Positions 39,847 to 53,140 of a stretch of DNA of 64,000 bases are shown one piece after another. The number at the start of each line of letters is the position of its first letter. The stretch's first letter is position 1. The notes below the pieces were generated by a model, which saw only the letters and a program-made list of their open reading frames with translations, had not been told where the DNA came from and ran no database searches. The position numbers were made by a program, and so were the translations under genes. Source of the stretch: Micromussa lordhowensis (lineage: Eukaryota; Cnidaria; Anthozoa; Scleractinia; Lobophylliidae); contig CAXHUQ010000940.1 in the NCBI GenBank assembly GCA_964020085.1, forward strand, positions 1 through 64,000, read 5' to 3'.

Positions 39847-42776
39847 ACTCCCGGGGTCGGTCCGGGTCCAAATGCGAAGTATCGGAGCTGCGCGAAATCT
39901 CCCACTATGCTAATCAGCCCGCAGATCCCCAGGCGTGTCCGGCTGGCTGACTCGTTAGCCGAGCTTGACGCGTGTCGCAACTTGGCAAACTAATGGCACC
40001 AAAGCACTCCTGGGGTGGGTCCGGGTCCACATGCAAAGTTTCGGAGCTGCGCGACATCTCGCACTATGCTAACCAGCCCGTTTGCTAATTAGCCGAACTT
40101 TGCGCGCGTCGCAACTTAGCAAACTAATACCACCAAAGCACTCCCGGGGTCGGTCCGGGTCCAAATGCGAAGTATCGGAGCTGCGCGAAATCTCCCACTA
40201 TGCTAATCAGCCCGCAGATCCCCAGGCGTGGCCGGCTGGCTGACTCGTTAGCCGAGCTTGACGCGTGTCGCAACTTGGCAAACTAATGGCACCAAAGCAC
40301 TCCTGGGGTGGGTCCGGGTCCACATGCAAAGTTTCGGAGCTGCGCGACATCTCGCACTATGCTAACCAGCCCGTTTGCTAATTAGCCGAACTTTGCGCGC
40401 GTCGCAACTTTTTAAACTAATACCACCAAAGCACTCCCGGGGTCGGTCCGGGTCCAAATGCGAAGTATCGGAGCTGCGCGAAATCTCCCACTATGCTAAT
40501 CAGCCCGCAGATCCCCAGGCGTGGCCGGCTGGCTGACTCGTTAGCCGAGCTTGACGCGTGTCGCAACTTGGCAAACTAATGGCACCAAAGCACTCCTGGG
40601 GTGGGTCCGGGTCCACATGCAAAGTTTCGGAGCTGCGCGACATCTCGCACTATGCTAACCAGCCCGTTTGCTAATTAGCCGAACTTTGCGCGCGTCGCAA
40701 CTTTGCAAACTAATACCACCAAAGCACTCCCGGGGTCGGTCCGGGTCCAAATGCGAAGTATCGGAGCTGCGCGAAATCTCCCACTATGCTAATCAGCCCG
40801 CAGATCCCCAGGCGTGGCCGGCTGGCTGACTCGTTAGCCGAGCTTGACGCGTGTCGCAACTTGGCAAACTAATGGCACCAAAGCACTCCTGGGGTGGGTC
40901 CGGGTCCACATGCAAAGTTTCGGAGCTGCGCGACATCTCGCACTATGCTAACCAGCCCGTTTGCTAATTAGCCGAACTTTGCGCGCGTCGCAACTTTGCA
41001 AACTAATACCACCAAAGCACTCCCGGGGTCGGTCCGGGTCCAAATGCGAAGTATCGGAGCTGCGCGAAATCTCCCACTATGCTAATCAGCCCGCAGATCC
41101 CCAGGCGTGGCCGGCTGGCTGACTCGTTAGCCGAGCTTGACGCGTGTCGCAACTTGGCAAACTAATGGCACCAAAGCACTCCTGGGGTGGGTCCGGGTCA
41201 GCATGCAAAGTTTCGGAGCTGCGCGACATCTCGCACTATGCTAACCAGCCCGTTTGCTAATTAGCCGAACTTTGCGCGCGTCGCAACTTTGCAAACTAAT
41301 ACCACCAAAGCACTCCCGGGGTCGGTCCGGGTCCAAATGCGAAGTATCGGAGCTGCGCGAAATCTCCCACTATGCTAATCAGCCCGCAGATCCCCAGGCG
41401 TGTCCGGCTGGCTGACTCGTTAGCCGAGCTTGACGCGTGTCGCAACTTGGCAAACTAATGGCACCAAAGCACTCCTGGGGTGGGTCCGGGTCCACATGCA
41501 AAGTTTCGGAGCTGCGCGACATCTCGCACTATGCTAACCAGCCCGTTTGCTAATTAGCCGAACTTTGCGCGCGTCGCAACTTAGCAAACTAATACCACCA
41601 AAGCACTCCCGGGGTCGGTCCGGGTCCAAATGCGAAGTATCGGAGCTGCGCGAAATCTCCCACTATGCTAATCAGCCCGCAGATCCCCAGGCGTGGCCGG
41701 CTGGCTGACTCGTTAGCCGAGCTTGACGCGTGTCGCAACTTGGCAAACTAATGGCACCAAAGCACTCCTGGGGTGGGTCCGGGTCCACATGCAAAGTTTC
41801 GGAGCTGCGCGACATCTCGCACTATGCTAACCAGCCCGTTTGCTAATTAGCCGAACTTTGCGCGCGTCGCAACTTTTTAAACTAATACCACCAAAGCACT
41901 CCCGGGGTCGGTCCGGGTCCAAATGCGAAGTATCGGAGCTGCGCGAAATCTCCCACTATGCTAATCAGCCCGCAGATCCCCAGGCGTGGCCGGCTGGCTG
42001 ACTCGTTAGCCGAGCTTGACGCGTGTCGCAACTTGGCAAACTAATGGCACCAAAGCACTCCTGGGGTGGGTCCGGGTCCACATGCAAAGTTTCAGAGCTG
42101 CGCGACATCTCGCACTATGCTAACCAGCCCGTTTGCTAATTAGCCGAACTTTGCGCGCGTCGCAACTTTGCAAACTAATACCACCAAAGCACTCCCGGGG
42201 TCGGTCCGGGTCCAAATGCGAAGTATCGGAGCTGCGCGAAATCTCCCACTATGCTAATCAGCCCGCAGATCCCCAGGCGTGGCCGGCTGGCTGACTCGTT
42301 AGCCGAGCTTGACGCGTGTCGCAGCTTGGCAAACTAATGGCACCAAAGCACTCCTGGGGTGGGTCCGGGTCCACATGCAAAGTTTCGGAGCTGCGCGACA
42401 TCTCGCACTATGCTAACCAGCCCGTTTGCTAATTAGCCGAACTTTGCGCGCGTCGCAACTTTGCAAACTAATACCACCAAAGCACTCCCGGGGTCGGTCC
42501 GGGTCCAAATGCGAAGTATCGGAGCTGCGCGAAATCTCCCACTATGCTAATCAGCCCGCAGATCCCCAGGCGTGGCCGGCTGGCTGACTCGTTAGCCGAG
42601 CTTGACGCGTGTCGCAACTTGGCAAACTAATGGCACCAAAGCACTCCTGGGGTGGGTCCGGGTCCACATGCAAAGTTTCGGAGCTGCGCGACATCTCGCA
42701 CTATGCTAACCAGCCCGTTTGCTAATTAGCCGAACTTTGCGCGCGTCGCAACTTAGCAAACTAATACCACCAAAGC
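39847..42776 (+). repeat. Tandem pair of 1,465-bp (five-dimer) blocks
   Basis: Block 39847-41311 is repeated at 41312-42776. The shared markers are AGGCGTGTCC (39931, 41396), GCAACTTAGC (40111, 41576) and GCAACTTTTTAAAC (40404, 41869). Each pair is exactly 1,465 bp apart. The GCAACTTAGC mark occurs a third time at 42748. The TTTTTAAA variant is the only run of five T that I noticed in the array. Private changes after duplication include GGGTCAGCATGC near 41195. Confidence 0.85.
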
Positions 42777-43362
42777 ACTCCCGGGGTCGGTCCGGGTCCA
42801 AATGCGAAGTATCGGAGCTGCGCGAAATCTCCCACTATGCTAATCAGCCCGCAGATCCCCAGGCGTGGCCGGCTGGCTGACTCGTTAGCCGAGCTTGACG
42901 CGTGTCGCAACTTGGCAAACTAATGGCACCAAAGCACTCCTGGGGTGGGTCCGGGTCCACATGCAAAGTTTCGGAGCTGCGCGACATCTCGCACTATGCT
43001 AACCAGCCCGTTTGCTAATTAGCCGAACTTTGCGCGCGTCGCAACTTTGCAAACTAATACCACCAAAGCACTCCCGGGGTCGGTCCGGGTCCAAATGCGA
43101 AGTATCGGAGCTGCGCGAAATCTCCCACTATGCTAATCAGCCCGCAGATCCCCAGGCGTGGCCGGCTGGCTGACTCGTTAGCCGAGCTTGACGCGTGTCG
43201 CAACTTGGCAAACTAATGGCACCAAAGCACTCCTGGGGTGGGTCCGGGTCCACATGCAAAGTTTCGGAGCTGCGCGACATCTCGCACTATGCTAACCAGC
43301 CCGTTTGCTAATTAGCCGAACTTTGCGCGCGTCGCAACTTTGCAAACTAATACCACCAAAGC

Positions 43363-44534
43363 ACTCCCGGGGTCGGTCCGGGTCCAAATGCGAAGTATCG
43401 GAGCTGCGCGAAATCTCCCACTATGCTAATCAGACCGCAGATCCCCAGGCGTGGCCGGCTGGCTGACTCGTTAGCCGAGCTTGACGCGTGTCGCAACTTG
43501 GCAAACTAATGGCACCAAAGCACTCCTGGGGTGGGTCCGGGTCCACATGCAAAGTTTCGGAGCTGCGCGACATCTCGCACTATGCTAACCAGCCCGTTTG
43601 CTAATTAGCCGAACTTTGCGCGCGTCGCAACTTTGCAAACTAATACCACCGAAGCACTCCCGGGGTCGGTCCGGGTCCAAATGCGAAGTATCGGAGCTGC
43701 GCGAAATCTCCCACTATGCTAATCAGCCCGCAGATCCCCAGGCGTGGCCGGCTGGCTGACTCGTTAGCCGAGCTTGACGCGTGTCGCAACTTGGCAAACT
43801 AATGGCACCAAAGCACTCCTGGGGTGGGTCCGGGTCCACATGCAAAGTTTCGGAGCTGCGCGACATCATGCACTATGCTAACCAGCCCGTTTGCTAATTA
43901 GCCGAACTTTGCGCGCGTCGCAACTTTGCAAACTAATACCACCAAAGCACTCCCGGGGTCGGTCTGAGTCCAAATGCGAAGTATCGGAGCTGCGCGAAAT
44001 CTCCCACTATGCTAATCAGCCCGCAGATCCCCAGGCGTGGCCGGCTGGCTGACTCGTTAGCCGAGCTTGACGCGTGTCGCAACTTGGCAAACTAATGGCA
44101 CCAAAGCACTCCTGGGGTGGGTCCGGGTCCACATGCAAAGTTTCGGAGCTGCGCGACATCTCGCACTATGCTAACCAGCCCGTTTGCTAATTAGCCGAAC
44201 TTTGCGCGCGTCGCAACTTTGCAAACTAATACCACCGAAGCACTCCCGGGGTCGGTCCGGGTCCAAATGCGAAGTATCGGAGCTGCGCGAAATCTCCCAC
44301 TATGCTAATCAGACCGCAGATCCCCAGGCGTGGCCGGCTGGCTGACTCGTTAGCCGAGCTTGACGCGTGTCGCAACTTGGCAAACTAATGGCACCAAAGC
44401 ACTCCTGGGGTGGGTCCGGGTCCACATGCAAAGTTTCGGAGCTGCGCGACATCTCGCACTATGCTAACCAGCCCGTTTGCTAATTAGCCGAACTTTGCGC
44501 GCGTCGCAACTTTGCAAACTAATACCACCAAAGC
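43363..44534 (+). repeat. Block with CAGACCGCAG and CCACCGAAG markers duplicated
   Basis: CAGACCGCAG occurs at 43431 and 44310 (879 bp apart), and CACCGAAGC near 43651 and 44237 (586 bp apart). The two spacings differ, so the marks were reshuffled by exchange in whole-dimer steps. A doubly changed GGTCTGAGTCC lies near 43961, just ahead of the GGTCCGAGTCC variants that begin at 44549. Confidence 0.7.
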
Positions 44535-46878
44535 ACTCCCGGGGTCGGTCCGAGTCCAAATGCGAAGTATCGGAGCTGCGCGAAATCTCCCACTATGCTA
44601 ATCAGCCCGCAGATCCCCAGGCGTGGCCGGCTGGCTGACTCGTTAGCCGAGCTTGACGCGTGTCGCAACTTGGCAAACTAATGGCACCAAAGCACTCCTG
44701 GGGTGGGTCCGGGTCCACATGCAAAGTTTCGGAGCTGCGCGACATCTCGCACTATGCTAACCAGCCCGTTTGCTAATTAGCCGAACTTTGCGCGCGTCGC
44801 AACTTTGCAAACTAATACCACCAAAGCACTCCCGGGGTCGGTCCGGGTCCAAATGCGAAGTATCGGAGCTGCGCGAAATCTCCCACTATGCTAATCAGCC
44901 CGCAGATCCCCAGGCGTGGCCGGCTGGCTGACTCGTTAGCCGAGCTTGACGCGTGTCGCAACTTGGCAAACTAATGGCACCAAAGCACTCCTGGGGTGGG
45001 TCCGGGTCCACATGCAAAGTTTCGGAGCTGCGCGACATCTCGCACTATGCTAACCAGCCCGTTTGCTAATTAGCCGAACTTTGCGCGCGTCGCAACTTTG
45101 CAAACTAATACCACCAAAGCACTCCCGGGGTCGGTCCGAGTCCAAATGCGAAGTATCGGAGCTGCGCGAAATCTCCCACTATGCTAATCAGCCCGCAGAT
45201 CCCCAGGCGTGGCCGGCTGGCTGACTCGTTAGCCGAGCTTGACGCGTGTCGCAACTTGGCAAACTAATGGCACCAAAGCACTCCTGGGGTGGGTCCGGGT
45301 CCACATGCAAAGTTTCGGAGCTGCGCGACATCTCGCACTATGCTAACCAGCCCGTTTGCTAATTAGCCGAACTTTGCGCGCGTCGCAACTTTGCAAACTA
45401 ATACCACCAAAGCACTCCCGGGGTCGGTCCGGGTCCAAATGCGAAGTATCGGAGCTGCGCGAAATCTCCCACTATGCTAATCAGCCCGCAGATCCCCAGG
45501 CGTGGCCGGCTGGCTGACTCGTTAGCCGAGCTTGACGCGTGTCGCAACTTGGCAAACTAATGGCACCAAAGCACTCCTGGGGTGGGTCCGGGTCCACATG
45601 CAAAGTTTCGGAGCTGCGCGACATCTCGCACTATGCTAACCAGCCCGTTTGCTAATTAGCCGAACTTTGCGCGCGTCGCAACTTTGCAAACTAATACCAC
45701 CAAAGCACTCCCGGGGTCGGTCCGGGTCCAAATGCGAAGTATCGGAGCTGCGCGAAATCTCCCACTATGCTAATCAGCCCGCAGATCCCCAGGCGTGGCC
45801 GGCTGGCTGACTCGTTAGCCGAGCTTGACGCGTGTCGCAACTTGGCAAACTAATGGCACCAAAGCACTCCTGGGGTGGGTCCGGGTCCACATGCAAAGTT
45901 TCGTAGCTGCGCGACATCTCGCACTATGCTAACCAGCCCGTTTGCTAATTAGCCGAACTTTGCGCGCGTCGCAACTTTGCAAACTAATACCACTAAAGCA
46001 CTCCCGGGGTCGGTCCGGGTCCAAATGCGAAGTATCGGAGCTGCGCGAAATCTCCCACTATGCTAATCAGCCCGCAGATCCCCAGGTGTGGCCGGCTGGC
46101 TGACTCGTTAGCCGAGCTTGACGCGTGTCGCAACTTGGCAAACTAATGGCACCAAAGCACTCCTGGGGTGGGTCCGGGTCCACATGCAAAGTTTCGGAGC
46201 TGCGCGACATCTCGCACTATGCTAACCAGCCCGTTTGCTAATTAGCCGAACTTTGCGCGCGTCGCAACTTTGCAAACTAATACCACCAAAGCACTCCCGG
46301 GGTCGGTCCGGGTCCAATTGCGAAGTATCGGAGCTGCGCGAAATCTCCCACTATGCTAATCAGCCCGCAGATCCCCAGGCGTGGCCGGCTGGCTGACTCG
46401 TTAGCCGAGCTTGACGCGTGTCGCAACTTGGCAAACTAATGGCACCAAAGCACTCCTGGGGTGGGTCCGGGTCCACATGCAAAGTTTCGGAGCTGCGCGA
46501 CATCTCGCACTATGCTAACCAGCCCGTTTGCTAATTAGCCGAACTTTGCGCGCGTCGCAACTTTGCAAACTAATACCACCAAAGCACTCCCGGGGTCGGT
46601 CCGGGTCCAAATGCGAAGTTTCGGAGCTACGCGAAATCTCCCACTATGCTAATCAGCCCGCAGATCCCCAGGCGTGGCCGGCTGGCTGACTCGTTAGCCG
46701 AGCTTGACGCGTGTCGCAACTTGGCAAACTAATGGCACCAAAGCACTCCTGGGGTGGGTCCGGGTCCACATGCAAAGTTTCGGAGCTGCGCGACATCTCG
46801 CACTATGCTAACCAGCCCGTTTGCTAATTAGCCGAACTTTGCGCGCGTCGCAACTTTGCAAACTAATACCACCAAAGC

Positions 46879-47012
46879 ACTCCCGGGGTCGGTCCGGGTC
46901 CAAATGCGAAGTATCGGAGCTGCGCGAAATCTCGCACTATGCTAACCAGCCTGTTTGCTAATTAGCCGAACTTTGCGCGCGTCGCAACTTTGCAAACTAA
47001 TACCACCAAAGC
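46879..47012 (+). repeat. A/B hybrid monomer 1 (134 bp)
   Basis: This unit starts as A (ACTCCCGGGGTCGG, AAATGCGAAGTAT, GCGCGAAATCT), then switches to B (CTCGCACTATGC, TAACCAGC, GTTTGCTAATT) and ends as B. It lacks the A-specific 25 bp and is followed directly by a normal A, so the local order is A-B-hybrid-A-B. The switch lies between positions 50 and 56 of the monomer if the GAAAT comes from A. It carries a private CCTG for CCCG near 46951. Confidence 0.95.
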
Positions 47013-48770
47013 ACTCCCGGGGTCGGTCCGGGTCCAAATGCGAAGTATCGGAGCTGCGCGAAATCTCCCACTATGCTAATCAGCCCGCAGATCCCCAGGC
47101 GTGGCCGGCTGGCTGACTCGTTAGCCGAGCTTGACGCGTGTCGCAACTTGGCAAACTAATGGCACCAAAGCACTCCTGGGGTGGGTCCGGGTCCACATGC
47201 AAAGTTTCGGAGCTGCGCGACATCTCGCACTATGCTAACCAGCCCGTTTGCTAATTAGCCGAACTTTGCGCGCGTCGCAACTTTGCAAACTAATACCACC
47301 AAAGCACTCCCGGGGTCGGTCCGGGTCCAAATGCGAAGTATCGGAGCTGCGCAAAATCTCCCACTATGCTAATCAGCCCGCAGATCCCCAGGCGTGGCCG
47401 GCTGGCTGACTCGTTAGCCGAGCTTGACGCGTGTCGCAACTTGGCAAACTAATGGCACCAAAGCACTCCTGGGGTGGGTCCGGGTCCACATGCAAAGTTT
47501 CGGAGCTGCGCGACATCTCGCACTATGCTAACCAGCCCGTTTGCTAATTAGCCGAACTTTGCGCGCGTCGCAACTTTGCAAACTAATACCACCAAAGCAC
47601 TCCCGGGGTCGGTCCGAGTCCAAATGCGAAGTATCGGAGCTGCGCGAAATCTCCCACTATGCTAATCAGCCCGCAGATCCCCAGGCGTGGCCGGCTGGCT
47701 GACTCGTTAGCCGAGCTTGACGCGTGTCGCAACTTGGCAAACTAATGGCACCAAAGCACTCCTGGGGTGGGTCCGGGTCCACATGCAAAGTTTCGGAGCT
47801 GCGCGACATCTCGCACTATGCTAACCAGCCCGTTTGCTAATTAGCCGAACTTTGCGCGCGTCGCAACTTTGCAAACTAATACCACCAAAGCACTCCCGGG
47901 GTCGGTCCGGGTCCAAATGCGAAGTATCGGAGCTGCGCGAAATCTCCCACTATGCTAATCAGCCCGCAGATCCCCAGGCGTGGCCGGCTGGCTGACTCGT
48001 TAGCCGAGCTTGACGCGTGTCGCAACTTGGCAAACTAATGGCACCAAAGCACTCCTGGGGTGGGTCCGGGTCCACATGCAAAGTTTCGGAGCTGCGCGAC
48101 ATCTCGCACTATGCTAACCAGCCCGTTTGCTAATTAGCCGAACTTTGCGCGCGTCGCAACTTTGCAAACTAATACCACCAAAGCACTCCCGGGGTCGGTC
48201 CGAGTCCAAATGCGAAGTATCGGAGCTGCGCGAAATCTCCCACTATGCTAATCAGCCCGCAGATCCCCAGGCGTGGCCGGCTGGCTGACTCGTTAGCCGA
48301 GCTTGACGCGTGTCGCAACTTGGCAAACTAATGGCACCAAAGCACTCCTGGGGTGGGTCCGGGTCCACATGCAAAGTTTCGGAGCTGCGCGACATCTCGC
48401 ACTATGCTAACCAGCCCGTTTGCTAATTAGCCGAACTTTGCGCGCGTCGCAACTTTGCAAACTAATACCACCAAAGCACTCCCGGGGTCGGTCCGGGTCC
48501 AAATGCGAAGTATCGGAGCTGCGCGAAATCTCCCACTATGCTAATCAGCCCGCAGATCCCCAGGCGTGGCCGGCTGGCTGACTCGTTAGCCGAGCTTGAC
48601 GCGTGTCGCAACTTGGCAAACTAATGGCACCAAAGCACTCCTGGGGTGGGTCCGGGTCCACATGCAAAGTTTCGGAGCTGCGCGAGATCTCGCACTATGC
48701 TAACACGCCCGTTTGCTAATTAGCCGAACTTTGCGCGCGTCGCAACTTTGCAAACTAATACCACCAAAGC
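46879..48770 (+). repeat. 1,892-bp higher-order block, copy 1 (hybrid plus six dimers)
   Basis: The order is hybrid monomer, plain dimer, GCGCAAAATC dimer (47351), GGTCCGAGTCC dimer (cGAG at 47615), plain dimer, GGTCCGAGTCC dimer (48201), plain dimer. The same order follows immediately from 48771, with each marker displaced by exactly 1,892 bp. The last dimer has private changes GCGAGATCTC and CTAACACGCCC near 48683-48710. Confidence 0.9.
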
Positions 48771-48904
48771 ACTCCCGGGGTCGGTCCGGGTCCAAATGCG
48801 AAGTATCGGAGCTGCGCGAAATCTCGCACTATGCTAACCAGCCCGTTTGCTAATTAGCCGAACTTTGCGCGCGTCGCAACTTTGCAAACTAATACCACCA
48901 AAGC
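48771..48904 (+). repeat. A/B hybrid monomer 2 (134 bp)
   Basis: This has the same structure and the same A-to-B switch as hybrid 1, without hybrid 1's private CCTG. It heads the second 1,892-bp block. It is separated from hybrid 1 by exactly six dimers. Confidence 0.95.
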
Positions 48905-50662
48905 ACTCCCGGGGTCGGTCCGGGTCCAAATGCGAAGTATCGGAGCTGCGCGAAATCTCCCACTATGCTAATCAGCCCGCAGATCCCCAGGCGTGGCCGG
49001 CTGGCTGACTCGTTAGCCGAGCTTGACGCGTGTCGCAACTTGGCAAACTAATGGCACCAAAGCACTCCTGGGGTGGGTCCGGGTCCACATGCAAAGTTTC
49101 GGAGCTGCGCGACATCTCGCACTATGCTAACCAGCCCGTTTGCTAATTAGCCGAACTTTGCGCGCGTCGCAACTTTGCAAACTAATACCACCAAAGCACT
49201 CCCGGGGTCGGTCCGGGTCCAAATGCGAAGTATCGGAGCTGCGCAAAATCTCCCACTATGCTAATCAGCCCGCAGATCCCCAGGCGTGGCCGGCTGGCTG
49301 ACTCGTTAGCCGAGCTTGACGCGTGTCGCAACTTGGCAAACTAATGGCACCAAAGCACTCCTGGGGTGGGTCCGGGTCCACATGCAAAGTTTCGGAGCTG
49401 CGCGACATCTCGCACTATGCTAACCAGCCCGTTTGCTAATTAGCCGAACTTTGCGCGCGTCGCAACTTTGCAAACTAATACCACCAAAGCACTCCCGGGG
49501 TCGGTCCGAGTCCAAATGCGAAGTATCGGAGCTGCGCGAAATCTCCCACTATGCTAATCAGCCCGCAGATCCCCAGGCGTGGCCGGCTGGCTGACTCGTT
49601 AGCCGAGCTTGACGCGTGTCGCAACTTGGCAAACTAATGGCACCAAAGCACTCCTGGGGTGGGTCCGGGTCCACATGCAAAGTTTCGGAGCTGCGCGACA
49701 TCTCGCACTATGCTAACCAGCCCGTTTGCTAATTAGCCGAACTTTGCGCGCGTCGCAACTTTGCAAACTAATACCACCAAAGCACTCCCGGGGTCGGTCC
49801 GGGTCCAAATGCGAAGTATCGGAGCTGCGCGAAATCTCCCACTATGCTAATCAGCCCGCAGATCCCCAGGCGTGGCCGGCTGGCTGACTCGTTAGCCGAG
49901 CTTGACGCGTGTCGCAACTTGGCAAACTAATGGCACCAAAGCACTCCTGGGGTGGGTCCGGGTCCACATGCAAAGTTTCGGAGCTGCGCGACATCTCGCA
50001 CTATGCTAACCAGCCCGTTTGCTAATTAGCCGAACTTTGCGCGCGTCGCAACTTTGCAAACTAATACCACCAAAGCACTCCCGGGGTCGGTCCGAGTCCA
50101 AATGCGAAGTATCGGAGCTGCGCGAAATCTCCCACTATGCTAATCAGCCCGCAGATCCCCAGGCGTGGCCGGCTGGCTGACTCGTTAGCCGAGCTTGACG
50201 CGTGTCGCAACTTGGCAAACTAATGGCACCAAAGCACTCCTGGGGTGGGTCCGGGTCCACATGCAAAGTTTCGGAGCTGCGCGACATCTCGCACTATGCT
50301 AACCAGCCCGTTTGCTAATTAGCCGAACTTTGCGCGCGTCGCAACTTTGCAAACTAATACCACCAAAGCACTCCCGGGGTCGGTCCGGGTCCAAATGCGA
50401 AGTATCGGAGCTGCGCGAAATCTCCCACTATGCTAATCAGCCCGCAGATCCCCAGGCGTGGCCGGCTGGCTGACTCGTTAGCCGAGCTTGACGCGTGTCG
50501 CAACTTGGCAAACTAATGGCACCAAAGCACTCCTGGGGTGGGTCCGGGTCCACATGCAAAGTTTCGGAGCTGCGCGACATCTCGCACTATGCTAACCAGC
50601 CCGTTTGCTAATTAGCCGAACTTTGCGCGCGTCGCAACTTTGCAAACTAATACCACCAAAGC
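48771..50662 (+). repeat. 1,892-bp higher-order block, copy 2
   Basis: This is hybrid 2 plus six dimers in the same variant order as copy 1: plain, GCGCAAAATC (near 49243), GGTCCGAGTCC (49507), plain, GGTCCGAGTCC (50093), plain. Matching spacing and markers make a tandem duplication the simplest origin. Uniform consensus-like dimers follow from 50663 to about 52713. Confidence 0.9.
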
Positions 50663-53006
50663 ACTCCCGGGGTCGGTCCGGGTCCAAATGCGAAGTATCG
50701 GAGCTGCGCGAAATCTCCCACTATGCTAATCAGCCCGCAGATCCCCAGGCGTGGCCGGCTGGCTGACTCGTTAGCCGAGCTTGACGCGTGTCGCAACTTG
50801 GCAAACTAATGGCACCAAAGCACTCCTGGGGTGGGTCCGGGTCCACATGCAAAGTTTCGGAGCTGCGCGACATCTCGCACTATGCTAACCAGCCCGTTTG
50901 CTAATTAGCCGAACTTTGCGCGCGTCGCAACTTTGCAAACTAATACCACCAAAGCACTCCCGGGGTCGGTCCGGGTCCAAATGCGAAGTATCGGAGCTGC
51001 GCGAAATCTCCCACTATGCTAATCAGCCCGCAGATCCCCAGGCGTGGCCGGCTGGCTGACTCGTTAGCCGAGCTTGACGCGTGTCGCAACTTGGCAAACT
51101 AATGGCACCAAAGCACTCCTGGGGTGGGTCCGGGTCCACATGCAAAGTTTCGGAGCTGCGCGACATCTCGCACTATGCTAACCAGCCCGTTTGCTAATTA
51201 GCCGAACTTTGCGCGCGTCGCAACTTTGCAAACTAATACCACCAAAGCACTCCCGGGGTCGGTCCGGGTCCAAATGCGAAGTATCGGAGCTGCGCGAAAT
51301 CTCCCACTATGCTAATCAGCCCGCAGATCCCCAGGCGTGGCCGGCTGGCTGACTCGTTAGCCGAGCTTGACGCGTGTCGCAACTTGGCAAACTAATGGCA
51401 CCAAAGCACTCCTGGGGTGGGTCCGGGTCCACATGCAAAGTTTCGGAGCTGCGCGACATCTCGCACTATGCTAACCAGCCCGTTTGCTAATTAGCCGAAC
51501 TTTGCGCGCGTCGCAACTTTGCAAACTAATACCACCAAAGCACTCCCGGGGTCGGTCCGGGTCCAAATGCGAAGTATCGGAGCTGCGCGAAATCTCCCAC
51601 TATGCTAATCAGCCCGCAGATCCCCAGGCGTGGCCGGCTGGCTGACTCGTTAGCCGAGCTTGACGCGTGTCGCAACTTGGCAAACTAATGGCACCAAAGC
51701 ACTCCTGGGGTGGGTCCGGGTCCACATGCAAAGTTTCGGAGCTGCGCGACATCTCGCACTATGCTAACCAGCCCGTTTGCTAATTAGCCGAACTTTGCGC
51801 GCGTCGCAACTTTGCAAACTAATACCACCAAAGCACTCCCGGGGTCGGTCCGGGTCCAAATGCGAAGTATCGGAGCTGCGCGAAATCTCCCACTATGCTA
51901 ATCAGCCCGCAGATCCCCAGGCGTGGCCGGCTGGCTGACTCGTTAGCCGAGCTTGACGCGTGTCGCAACTTGGCAAACTAATGGCACCAAAGCACTCCTG
52001 GGGTGGGTCCGGGTCCACATGCAAAGTTTCGGAGCTGCGCGACATCTCGCACTATGCTAACCAGCCCGTTTGCTAATTAGCCGAACTTTGCGCGCGTCGC
52101 AACTTTGCAAACTAATACCACCAAAGCACTCCCGGGGTCGGTCCGGGTCCAAATGCGAAGTATCGGAGCTGCGCGAAATCTCCCACTATGCTAATCAGCC
52201 CGCAGATCCCCAGGCGTGGCCGGCTGGCTGACTCGTTAGCCGAGCTTGACGCGTGTCGCAACTTGGCAAACTAATGGCACCAAAGCACTCCTGGGGTGGG
52301 TCCGGGTCCACATGCAAAGTTTCGGAGCTGCGCGACATCTCGCACTATGCTAACCAGCCCGTTTGCTAATTAGCCGAACTTTGCGCGCGTCGCAACTTTG
52401 CAAACTAATACCACCAAAGCACTCCCGGGGTCGGTCCGGGTCCAAATGCGAAGTATCGGAGCTGCGCGAAATCTCCCACTATGCTAATCAGCCCGCAGAT
52501 CCCCAGGCGTGGCCGGCTGGCTGACTCGTTAGCCGAGCTTGACGCGTGTCGCAACTTGGCAAACTAATGGCACCAAAGCACTCCTGGGGTGGGTCCGGGT
52601 CCACATGCAAAGTTTCGGAGCTGCGCGACATCTCGCACTATGCTAACCAGCCCGTTTGCTAATTAGCCGAACTTTGCGCGCATCGCAACTTTGCAAACTA
52701 ATACCACCAAAGCACTCCCGGGGTCGGTCCGGGTCCAAATGCGAAGTTTCGGAGCTACGCAAAATCTCCCACTATGCTAATCAGCCCGCAGATCCCCAGG
52801 CGTGGCCGGCTGGCTGACTCGTTAGCCGAGCTTGACGCGTGTCGCAACTTGGCAAACTAATGGCACCAAAGCACTCCTGGGGTGGGTCCGGGTCCACATG
52901 CAAAGTTTCGGAGCTGCGCGACATCTCGCACTATGCTAACCAGCCCGTTTGCTAATTAGCCGAACTTTGCGCGCGTCGCAACTTTGCAAACTAATACCAC
53001 CAAAGC

Positions 53007-53140
53007 ACTCCCGGGGTCGGTCCGGGTCCAAATGCGAAGTATCGGAGCTGCGCGAAATCTCGCACTATGCTAACCAGCCCGTTTGCTAATTAGCCGAACT
53101 TTGCGCGCGTCGCAACTTTGCAAACTAATACCACCAAAGC
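53007..53140 (+). repeat. A/B hybrid monomer 3 (134 bp)
   Basis: This has the same A-to-B switch as hybrids 1 and 2, placed 14 dimers after hybrid 2. The dimer before it has GAAGTTTCGGAGCTACGC, as does the dimer before hybrid 1. The second dimer after it has GCGCAAAATC (near 53478), as after hybrids 1 and 2. The GGTCCGAGTCC dimers do not follow, so only the start of the 1,892-bp block is present here. Confidence 0.95.
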
